The position numbers and the translations under genes were made by a program. From Calliopum simillimum (lineage: Eukaryota; Arthropoda; Insecta; Diptera; Lauxaniidae), in the NCBI GenBank assembly GCA_951812925.1, contig OX638368.1, forward strand, positions 77,544,909 through 77,608,908: a stretch of 64,000 bases of DNA, read 5' to 3'. Below, in pieces: positions 43,116 to 53,389 of this stretch. Numbering within the stretch: position 1 is the first letter of the stretch; the number at the start of each line of letters is the position of its first letter. The notes beneath the pieces are model-generated. The model had not been told where the DNA came from. It searched no databases and saw only the letters and a program-made list of their open reading frames with translations.

Positions 43116-43872
43116 GTATTTTTTACATTTCCGACAAAATTGAAACTTTGTTTCCATTATTAAGGGTCATTAGTGACTACAATATCTTATAAAAACTTAT
43201 TACTTTTTATAACTACCGTAATGTCACACTCGTTACTCTTTTTGAAGGAAAAAATTATTAATTTCAATTAAAACTATTAAAAGGAAAGAATATATATATG
43301 TAATTAATGTAAATTAATTTGTTGTTTTTAATGTTAATTTTTCGATTAAAATAATCATTCTGTTGCTTTTTTCATTTTAAAACAAATAAAATGCACTTAA
43401 TTCCAAAATAAAAGTAAATATCACAATAAAACTAAACAAAACAATGTATTTTTTATCGTCAATAAAATGAAATATTTGCATTTACCTTAAATCAATATTA
43501 TCCTTTTTTTTGATAGTTCTCATCCAATTATAATTAGCTGTTTTTGTGAACCCTTTTTCTGTGTTTGTCCGTAGCACATTTATTTACCTGGGAAAAGTTA
43601 AGCACATTTGTTGTTGCTTTCTTATACTTTTATCAGAATGTGCTTACACAAGCGCAGATAAAGTGTCCACAAAAACACAGCTATTATTTAAAAAGTTATG
43701 AATTGCACAGATACCTTAAAAAGCTTTTCTACAGTTGACAGAAAATTTTATTATAATAATTACCTGATTTTTTTACGACAGTTTATCTGTGCTTGTGTAA
43801 AAGGCACTTCCTTTTGTTTTTCCGTATGATTTTTGCTCTGACTGTCGAACTTTTTTCGTTTTTCATTTATAT
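43116..43872. other. AT-rich spacer, no gene seen
   Basis: Contains a short repeated phrase (GTGCTTACACAAGCGCAGATAA near 43640, inverted near 43790, diverged near 45230). No gene. Confidence 0.4.
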
Positions 43873-43874
43873 TA

Positions 43875-44952
43875 GCTCCGTTCCAGAAGTTTTTTAGTTA
43901 AATTTTGAGTTAAATCTTTAGTTAAATAATTTTGGAGAGTAACAGCAAAATTGCTCTCAGCAAGAGATTTAACTACAAAATTTACGGGAACAAGATTTAG
44001 TCAAAAACTTGACTAAAGTTTTTACTGTCACAAATTAAAAACATAAATAAACAAATAAATAATTAAATGAAATAATTTGGTATTCATAAATATGTATTTT
44101 GAATCCTAGCGAAATCCCATAGCAAAATTAGAAGAACGAAAAAATTTTATGATAAAACCATTTTATTTTCATGTTCACTGCATTCCAAACAAAAATATTC
44201 TACACATAAGAACATAAAAAAAAAACGCCTGTCTCTTGACCAACTCCCAGAAACGTCGTCCCATGTTGACACATTCCTTTCCTCTGCATCAACTTCTTCT
44301 ATGGACGCAAGTAGTTGGTATGTCCGCACTTTTTGCGGCATTTGGAAGTTCTTGAATGCAAACGGGAGTAGCATTTACGGTAGACCATTTTGTCGCATTA
44401 GTTTCTTGTGCTAAAATACCACGCAGACGAAGCACCAAGTTCAAAGTCAATTTTGTTGAATGTTGTAATCGGAAAGATTGCGTCCATCTTCCAATTGTTT
44501 ACCAGCGAAAATTAAACGTAATTGATCTGGGGGATATCTTGGATTTTCGCCTTGATATTTTCAATTATACCGGATGGCTCCACCTTCAAGGAGATGGTCT
44601 TGCTGGTGAACGTATTAACCAAAATGTATTTTGGATAGATGCCTCTTAAATTGCGTTTCTTTTGTTTGCTTTCTTGTTTCTTTTTTTATTTATTTATTTT
44701 TTGACGTATAATTTATTTATTTAATTTTGTTGTTTTACCCGCACACACCGCGTACTGTAAAATTTTTGTCAATTGTGACTTAATTAAAACTTAACTAAAG
44801 AAATTCTTTAGGTAAAATTTGGTTATTTTTGTTTGGAGGGGAAATGATGATGTTTTCTTTCCCTCTCATTTGACTAAATTTTGTATACGGGAACAAGATT
44901 TAGTCGACTTAAGGTAACAAACGTTAACTTTTGTTTCGTTCTGGAACGGAGC
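43875..44952. mobile_element. Inverted-repeat element GCTCCGTTCCAGAA carrying an RpL40 pseudogene
   Basis: The left end is GCTCCGTTCCAGAAG, and the right end ...TTCTGGAACGGAGC is its complement. TA lies on both sides. Subterminal regions share AACAAGATTTAGTC in both orientations. Related to the element at 45377-47352, with which it shares the subterminal phrase TTTGGAGGGGAAATG. The middle is the RpL40 pseudogene. Confidence 0.7.
44289..44640 (-). pseudogene. RpL40: Ubiquitin-RpL40 fusion pseudogene
   Basis: The intact gene makes ubiquitin fused to 60S ribosomal protein L40; the ubiquitin is cleaved off. Minus-strand remnants: [57 protein letters not shown], then [24 protein letters not shown] and GHTNYLRP before a stop. 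Residues between the ubiquitin end and ILAQ (about eight) are deleted. Several frameshifts and stops are present. No intron is seen, so a processed copy is likely, now the cargo of a small inverted-repeat element. Confidence 0.9.
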
Positions 44953-45376
44953 TATTGTTGAAACTGTTTTCATTCTTTATTTATCAAACAAGATGAAAAA
45001 ATTTGAAAACCCATATGACTCCTCTTTTAAAATAGATTCGAATCTAATGCCAAAATAACTCATATGAGTTTTCTTCTAATAAATCATTTGTGTAATAAAT
45101 TTACATTCACATTACCAGACTTGCCATATTTGACAACTCATAAGAGTTTCTGTATGACTTCTCAGATAGTCTGAAGCGGCTTTAAGCACATTCTGAGAAA
45201 AACAACAACAAATTAGCTTAATTTTACACGGATAAATGTGCTTAAGACAAGCACAGATAAACATTCGTTAAAAACACAGCTATTAATTGAGAAATCATAG
45301 AAATTTTATGTTTTCAGAAAAGTCGTTTTGATCATAGAGTATGGTTTTGATCTCGTAAAAATATCGATTTACATTA

Positions 45377-47352
45377 GCTTTGTTCGCGTTCAAAAAATTG
45401 TTAACAATTGTTAACAAGAAAATTTCAGAGAGTAAGTAAAATTTACTCTCAAAGAAACAAAAAACTACAAAAGTACGAAAACGAAAAACTGTTAAAAATT
45501 GTTAGAAATTAAGGGGCTAACTGCCTTTGGAATACTCGTATATTCAATATAATTTTTTTTTTCTTTCTATGATAACAACAGAGTCATATCTGTGGCTGGA
45601 AGGAAAAACTGCTTAATATCAATATATATATATCGCGTTTTAAGGGTCTTTTCGACCCCTTTTTCCAAAAACTTGTTTATAATGGGTTAAGATGTTCTAA
45701 AATATTGTTCGATGCTTGATTCTACATTAAGTTATGCGAACATCTTAACCCATTATATTCCGTTTTCAAGGGTCTTTTTGACCCCTTTTTCAAAAACTTG
45801 TTTATAATGGGTTAAAAAAATTTCCAAAAATATTCTAAAAAATTTTTACTAGAGGGCACCGAAAAAAAAAACCGTCCGGACATTGGGAACCGTCGTTGAC
45901 TAAATATTTACGTCCGATTTCGTGATATTTTTTCATAATAAAAATCAAAAATTCGTTTTTCATTAATAAAAATAATGTCGTAGCGCAAAAAAAAATGGTA
46001 CCACTGGATTTGTCAGAAAAAATCCTAACAAAATGTGTATTTCAAATTTTTCTAAGATTTTTTCTGTTCAATTGTGGAGTGCTCAAACAGGGAATTTGGA
46101 AAAATTTCGACTTTTTTGAGCTGAAAAGTTCACTTAACGCCATAAATGAACATCTAATCAGAAAACTAATGATGCCATTCGATTCTACGGGAAAAAGTAC
46201 ATAAGAATCCATGTCTTGGATTTCAGTTTTCAACCTACTACGAAGCTGAGGATTGATTCACTTCGGACCTATGAGCATGCATTTTTAAACCACGTTTTTC
46301 AACCTTCAAAAATATATCGACACCCCTTCCCGTCATCTCTCAGAGCTAGGGTGGCGGCAATCTTCATGTCGATAGTTAAACTTTACAATTCTGCCGGTTG
46401 CGCGACAAATTTTAAACTTTCGTCCAAAACGCACCGGTCTAATGATCATGCACCTCCTGAATTTATGCCTCTGATATAAGTTTGTGCAAATTTCAAATTA
46501 ATTATTTTATGGAGGCAAAGGAGTTTCAAAAAATATGCGCTTACGTAAAAAATAGAAGCGGACAAAGCAAGATAATCTCTATAAAATAATACTGAATTGG
46601 TTTTAGATCTGATACGATAGTACCGATTCCTAAATCCGTTCAACCTTATCGCCAAACATAAATGCATAGCGAAAATCACAAACTCTTAATCAAAGTCTTT
46701 AATAAGGTATTACTAGGACTCCACGGTAAATCCTTCCGAAATAGTTTATTACTGAAACTAGAGCTTAATTAAAGAATTTAAACTTTCAAGTTGTGCTTAA
46801 ATTAATTCTAAACACCACCAGTTTGTTAATTTGGTTATTTTTCCCATTCGTTTTATTTTAAAATAAAAAAATCTATGATATAACAAATAAATCCGTATTG
46901 TAAAAGTAAAATTTCCTATACTATTCCCCTTAAGACACAGAATTGCTGCCAGCCCAGAATTCTTGTTTTATTAAAACCTATTTTTTCAGCGAACCTTTGG
47001 GACAATTCGAGCAAAATGCATAACATTTGGAAGATAATTTTATGAGCTAAATATTGCTGTACTAAAGTTCCAAAACCATTCATTAGAATTTAAAATATTT
47101 CAAGTCTTCCAATTTTTCGTCAGATTTTTGAAATATTTTTGAAATTCAATTTATTTTAATTTAATTTATTTGACACTTGGAACAATTTTTGCGTCATGAA
47201 ATTTTGTTGTTAAAATTTGTTAAAAATTGTTTGGAGGGGAAATGGGAAGCCATATTTTTTTCGCTCTCATTTCAAAATTTTTTGTGTACAAAAACGCTTT
47301 TAAAGCAAAAATTGTTAACAATAGTTGACAATTTTTTGAACGCGAACAAAGC
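45377..47352. mobile_element. Inverted-repeat element GCTTTGTTCGCGTTC
   Basis: The left end GCTTTGTTCGCGTTCAAAAA is exactly complementary to the right end, with TA on both sides; the inverted repeat is about 30 bp and more. Inside, AAGGGTCTTTTCGACCCC occurs twice (about 45640 and 45765). The middle (45990-46700) has overlapping open stretches on both strands (plus: MDFSFQPTTKLRIDSLRTYE) that I cannot identify. It may carry host-derived DNA, as its relative does, but nothing is recognised. Confidence 0.65.
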
Positions 47353-47616
47353 TATTGTTTATTTAAAACATTAATCATATTTGTTTGTATATTATGCTCT
47401 TACGCGGCAAAAAATTAGCAAAAATATTTGTGTTATAACACTTCTATTTTGAAAAATTGTTCTTACTCGTGAAATAATTAATATTAACAAATACATAGCT
47501 TTCTTATTTATTTTATAACAATTAATGTAATTAAAGCTTTTCTTATTCTATTGCTAAATATTTTTATAAACATTTTACATTTGCACATAAGCCAAAGAAA
47601 TTCACCAACAATAGCT

Positions 47617-47621
47617 AAAAT
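47617..47621. other. Copia target duplication, left
   Basis: AAAAT, repeated at 51887-51891. Confidence 0.85.
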
Positions 47622-47938
47622 TGTTGGGTATTTTCCTACTCCGTACAAAATAAAGTTGACACAAGCAAGTCTTTTCATTAGGGAGTTTTATTAAGAACTA
47701 AATATTAAAACAGAATGTAAGAATAAAAAGGACAAAAGGAATTCAATCATATTAGTGTTGCCATTACAATTCAATACGGATTTTCATCACTCCTCCTCAA
47801 CACTAATTCATAAGTACATTTAAATTCATTAATTTGTTTGGAAATCAATTATAATGCAAACAATATAATTCAAATTATTAATCAAGCTTAGTAAAAATAA
47901 TCAAATCAATTTTAATTAAAATTAAGCAATCAAACTAT

Positions 47939-48469
47939 TTAATTGGACTTTAGTCCCAACAATTCTACAAAATTACCATGTTTTACTTTTGTTAAATTTT
48001 TTGTAAGAATGTCTGCCCTCATATTTTCAGTTGATACATACTTAAGTTCAATAGAATTGTCTTTTACTACATCTCTGATAAAATTGAATTTGATATCAAT
48101 ATGTTTGCTTCTCGCATGGAACGTCGGATTTCTTGCTAATTGTTGTGCACCTAAATTATCACCATACACCACTGTAGGATCATCACACGTTGATAAACCA
48201 ATTTCATTCAAAAGTCTTCTCAGATATACTGCTTCCTTTGCTGCTGTAGCTAAGGCTACGTATTCTGCCTCGGTGCTGCTAAGGGCAACACTTTCTTGCT
48301 TTTTGGACTCCCATGAGAACGCACAGCCCGCCATATAAAACACGTATCCTGTATACGATTTTCTGTCTTGTGTGTTACTTCCCCAGTCTGCATCAACAAA
48401 ACCTTCTACCGATTTACCAGTCTGACGATATCGCAGCTGCATGTTTTTAGTTGTTGCCAAATACCGCAT
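47939..48469 (-). pseudogene. Copia RNase H part
   Basis: GFVDADWGSN, AGCAFSWESKKQESVALS, SSTEAEYVAL and NPTFHARSKHIDIKFNFIRD are copia-type RNase H motifs; this domain removes RNA after reverse transcription. It is separated from RT by an in-frame TAG near 48510. Confidence 0.9.
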
Positions 48470-48508
48470 TATGTGCTTAATACCTGCCAGATGTTCTTTG
48501 TGTGGATT

Positions 48509-49435
48509 CTAGTTACGTTGCGCCAACTTTGCTACCGAGTGCAAGATGTCCGGCCTAGTCGATATCGCCAAGTACATTAATGTACCTATCAGTGATTGAT
48601 ACTCTGTAGGATCAATCTTCAAACAATCTTCGCTGTCACACCCTATCTGGAAACCTGCATCCAATGGAGTTGACGCTGGCCTGCAGTTTTCCATGTCTTG
48701 CTGCTTAAGTAAATCTTGTATGTATTGTGTTTGACACAATGAAACCTCGCCTAACTCTCCGTCACGATGTATCTGCATTCCTAGGAAATACTGTAGCTGG
48801 CCCTTGTCAACACATTCAAAATGACTCGATATTTCCGCTTTGATTTTCATTAAATCATTTTTTGACTTGCTGGCAATGATGATGTCATCAACATATACCG
48901 CTATAAAATTAACGTTGCTATCTTGTTGCTTATATAAGCATGGTTCGCTTTGACACGGCTTAAAATTCATCTTCCGCAGCACACCATCCAGCTTCGCATT
49001 CCACTCTCGTCCAGACTGTTTAAGACCATATATCGCTTTTGATAACTTAAGGACTTTGTTGGGATATTTTGTACTTGTAAAACCTTGGGGTTGTCTCATG
49101 AAAACAGTATCATGAAGTTCACTATTCAAATATGCTGAGCAAACATCCATTTGATGGAGATATAATTTATGCTCCACCGCCAAAGTAATCAACATTCGTA
49201 TGTTCGCATATCTGATTACAGGAGAGAAAGTTTCACTATAATCCAAGCCAAACTGTTGGCTACAACCCTTAGCTACAAGGCGCGCTTTAAATTTTTCAAT
49301 CTTACCATTGATATCCCTTTTTAGACTATAAACCCACTTCGATCCGATAGCTTTATTTCCTTTGGGTAAATCTTCAAGTGACCACGTCTTATTTGCCATT
49401 AAAGCATCGTATAATTTTTGGTCGCCCTGGTCCAA
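48509..49435 (-). pseudogene. Copia reverse transcriptase part
   Basis: KWVYSLKRDINGKIEKFKAR, QQFGLDYSETFSPVIR, LHQMDVCSAYLNSEL and the catalytic YVDD (residues 181-184 of this frame). It overlaps the integrase piece in another frame, which marks a frameshift at about 49390-49435. Confidence 0.92.
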
Positions 49436-50210
49436 CGATTACAACTTGCTCCTCCTCACTGCTGACCTCGTCAATGCTTTCATATTCACTGCTATCATTT
49501 TTTGCTGCACCCAAGTCATCTTTCAGTAAATTTTGTCCATCGATGCTGTCGTCAGGCATTATGTGCTCACTAAGATCCACTTTTTCAGAATCTCTTACAG
49601 CCTCTTCATTGAACCACACATCACGCTTTTCCACCACCTGGCGTGTCTCCGGATCATATAGTCGGTATGCTTTTGCTGTCAAAGAATACCCCACCATTAT
49701 GTAATCTTTTCCTTTAGGTTGAAATTTTTTATTTTGTGTCTTATTAAGACCAACAGCCTTAGCTCCAAATACTCTTAAATGCTTTATATCTGGTATCTTG
49801 CCAGTAAAAACTTCATATGGCGTACTTCCTGGAATTAATTTAGTCGGTGAGCGGTTTCGTATATAAACAGCTGTTGCGATAGCCTCGGCCCACAATGCTT
49901 CACAAACTCCTGAATGCACCATCATACTTCTGGCCATCTCTACCAGGGTACGGTTTGCACGCTCAGCAACGCCGCTCTGCTGTGGTGTATGTGGCACTGT
50001 CAGCTGTCTTTTGATTCCATTATCTGCCAAAAATTTATCAAAATCTTTATTAACGAACTCGCCACCATTATCACTTCGTAGCGATTTTATTTTTCTTTCA
50101 GTTTGACGTTCTACTAAATTTTTAAATATTTGAAACTTGTCCAAAACCTGATCTTTTGTCTTTAAAAAGTAAACAAAAACACGACGGGACTTATCGTCAA
50201 TGAATGTCAA
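49389..50210 (-). pseudogene. Copia integrase core
   Basis: FIDDKSRRVFVYFLK, LRSDNGGEFVNK and QQSGVAERANRTLVEMARSM carry the D, D and E positions of the catalytic core. Integrase inserts the cDNA. It is cut from the gag-protease piece by a TGA at about 50253, within the otherwise continuous integrase. Confidence 0.92.
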
Positions 50211-50252
50211 AAAATAACGCGCACCACCAAGCGACTGCGTATTGAATGGACC

Positions 50253-51632
50253 TCACACATCGGTGTGTATCAAATCCAACACATTTTTTGACCGAATTTG
50301 CGAGTTTTGAAATGGCAAAGAACAAATTTTGCTTTTCGCGCACGTGTCACATTTTATGTTTTCATTTAAGTTTACCTTACTTAAACCGCGCACCATGTCT
50401 TTTTGTTTCAATTCACGCATACTATTAAAATTCAAGTGTCCATAACGATTGTGCCATAAAATAGCTTCATTTTGCGATATAAAAAGACATTTATTCACTT
50501 TCGGTTCGAAAATATACAGTTTATTTTGTTTTTCTGCACGCAAAAACTCTTCACCGTCTTTGTTTTTTATTATTGCAAATTTACTGTCAAAATTAACATT
50601 TAATTTCTTTTCTGCTGCGCGACTCACTGACAAGAAATTTGCATTTGTACCCGGTACAAACAAAACATCACGAAGTGTCAAATCATGCGTTGTTGTTTTT
50701 ATTTTTACATTGCCTATTCCTTTCGCTTCGATATAATTTTCTCCTGCAAGCATAATTTTTTCGTTATGATCGCTGAAACTTTCGAACAGATCGCGGTTAC
50801 AGCAAATGTGTGCAGTTGCGCCGCTGTCAACACACCATTTCGTTTTTCCTAACGCTTGCGCATCGGCCGCTGCCAGCACTGTAAACGATTTTTCTTCTGT
50901 CGTCGTTTTCTTATTTGAATAACAGTCCGCTGCATAGTGCCCCTTCTTTCCGCATTTAAAACAATTGAAATTTCGTTTCTTTTGTGTCGGCTTCTGTGAG
51001 TTCTGCTTGTTGCTATTTTTGTCTTTATCCTTTTCTCGTGCTACGTAAGCCTGTTGTTCTCTTCCAACTTTATTTTCATTTTTTCTTTCTCCTTCTTCTA
51101 GAAGATTCACTTTTAAATTATTTAACGGCGGTAACGAATCCCTTGTTTCCATGGCTACAACAAAAGGTTCATACTGCTTGGATAAGCTTGAAAGTAAAAT
51201 GATTACTAGAAATTCATCATTTAACTCGATTCCAACTTCATTCAATTTATCCACAATGTTCGAAAATGAATTTAAATGCTGTGACATTTCACAGTCACCC
51301 GACATACGCAAATTAAGCAACTTTTTGTACAAAGAAACCTTTTTTACTGGACCACTCGGACGAAATACTTCTTGCAATCTATTCCAAGCATCCGCAGACG
51401 TTTGAAACACTTTTATGTGGTTTAATTGTGATGGCTTCACACATAGCGTAATAGTTGCAAGTGCTTTTTGATCTTGCGTGTCCCACTTTGCAGGTTCATT
51501 TGCTGGGTCTCGCTTACAGGAACCACTTACAATTGCCCATAGTTCTGAATGAACTAAAACACTCTTCATGTGGATACACCACGAGTCGTAATTTGACTCA
51601 TTCAATTTGTCTATCTGATATAGACTCGACAT
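50253..51632 (-). pseudogene. Copia gag, protease and integrase N-terminus
   Basis: MSSLYQIDKLNESNYDSWCI opens gag; CFKCGKKGHYAADC is the CX2CX4HX4C zinc knuckle. WCVDSGATAHIC is the aspartic protease active site. LWHNRYGHLNFNSMRELK with CDTCAKSK is the HHCC zinc site of integrase. Ends HTDV at a TGA in what should be one continuous polyprotein. Confidence 0.93.
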
Positions 51633-51891
51633 TTTTTAATACATAAAAACTGTTCCACGAATCTAACTTTATTTTGTATATTTAATTAAATTCACACGCG
51701 ACCTGGGCCCATAACCTATGTTGGGTATTTTCCTACTCCGTACAAAATAAAGTTGACACAAGCAAGTCTTTTCATTAGGGAGTTTTATTAAGAACTAAAT
51801 ATTAAAACAGAATGTAAGAATAAAAAGGACAAAAGGAATTCAATCATATTAGTGTTGCCATTACAATTCAATACGGATTTTCATCAAAAAT

Positions 51892-52984
51892 TGGAAAAAA
51901 ACTCTGGCAACCGCAAAAAAAATTTGACATTTTCGTAATAGGGGGATGACCAAAGGAGAGCTGTTAGGGGGCGAAGTAAGAGGTCGTAAGAGGGGGATGG
52001 CGAGACGGGAATGTTTGACAGGGTAGCGGGAGGTATTTTTGTAACCCTGCGGATGAACTTGACATAACAAAACGTCAAATGTCAGTGGCGATTTGTAACC
52101 AAAGTAAACAATAAAAGTAAAAAGTGCTGAAAAAATGAATTTGTCTTTAATTTAACTTTTTTATTTATAAATTAATTACATTTTTAACATTTCACATTAT
52201 TTCGATGCTTAGATTTTGATAGCATCCATTTTTATTACTGCACCAGTTACGCTGCGGTGTGGGTAAGCAAAACAAATGAGGACCATTGCATGCATTATGC
52301 ATTGGCTCCTCATAGTAGATGGATTTTATTCTGTAGTCATGAACAGTATTGGGAATGCCAATCACTTTTATTTTACTTCACGAAAGTCTGAATGCAAAAT
52401 AAAACCCATCTATGATGAAGAGTCTGTGCAAGCAACCGCCTAACAGTTGTTTTAAATTTGATACGAAAGTTTACATTAGCGACACCTCTCCGATTTTTGT
52501 TTTAAGGCTAATAAAGAAAATATTTCATGCGAAACAGCAGTAACAACACCAGCAAAAAAATATGTTAAGCATGATATAGATGCCACAATTTGTAAAGAAG
52601 ATTCTGGTACTAGCACAGATTATCAACGGTTGTTCCTAGCAATGGCAATTTAGGAAATGATGTAAATTCTACGGTGAGCAATTTCTAAAAAGAAAAGCAC
52701 AATAAAAGTATAACAAAAAATCTATACATAAAATTGAAACATTTTGTATGTCTTTAATTCTATTTTAAATATTTTCGATTTTCAATCAGAATGACTTCAA
52801 TATCAGTCTAAGGAAACATCCTAGAACAACAATACAAATTCGAACAATAGCACTAACGATCAAAAAATATTAAACTAAACCTAGTACGTCACACACTGAA
52901 CCTGCATTTCAAGCCAGCAGCGCACAATTTACCTGCAAAGTGTACTTTGTACTGCCCAACTGCTCAAGAGATTAGATATATGTA
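51892..52984. other. Spacer between copia and gypsy, with an exon-like stretch
   Basis: 52507-52673 on the plus strand follows a T-rich acceptor (TTTTAAG) and ends at GTGAGC. It reads ANKENISCETAVTTPAKKYV and DIDATICKEDSG, then after a frameshift VPSNGNLGNDVNST. A second candidate begins after TTCAATCAG at about 52790. No family is recognised. The rest is AT-rich and unassigned. Confidence 0.3.
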
Positions 52985-53389
52985 TATAATATTATTTTCT
53001 TCTTGTTCAAATAAAACTTAATTGTGTTTCTCTATAAACAAAAGATTTATTATTATTTTGCATTACATTAATATTAATTAAAATTACCTATAAACAAAAG
53101 AAATAACATTTAAAGCTGTTATTTCAGATGTAGTTTTTCTTTAAATAATTTTCAATTCAATACTTATATTTTCAAAGACTATGAAATCTATGTTTATACA
53201 ATTTAAAATTTAATTTAAGAAATACGACGACACAAGTGTCGTAGGTTTTCTTTACATCTTCCCCCTTAAGGGAAGAATCTTGTGAGGAATAACAGTCGTG
53301 ACTGTTTACCGCTGTGGATACAATATTGGGGTTAATTTTGTTATATGAAAGAAGTTTGACTCTGATTTCTTGTGTCCGGTGTTAACTTC

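Larger units (their letters stand above)
47622..51886 (-). mobile_element. Ty1/copia retrotransposon, full length, minus strand
   Basis: Two 168-bp LTRs (47622-47789 and 51719-51886) that read identical, 5-bp duplication AAAAT. Next to the 5' LTR (right side) lies GGTTATGGGCCCAG, the primer site typical of copia-type use of an initiator tRNA fragment. A purine tract GAGGAGGAG adjoins the 3' LTR. Domain order gag, protease, integrase, RT, RNase H is that of copia. LTR identity means a very recent insertion, yet the coding region has two stops and a frameshift. Confidence 0.95.
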
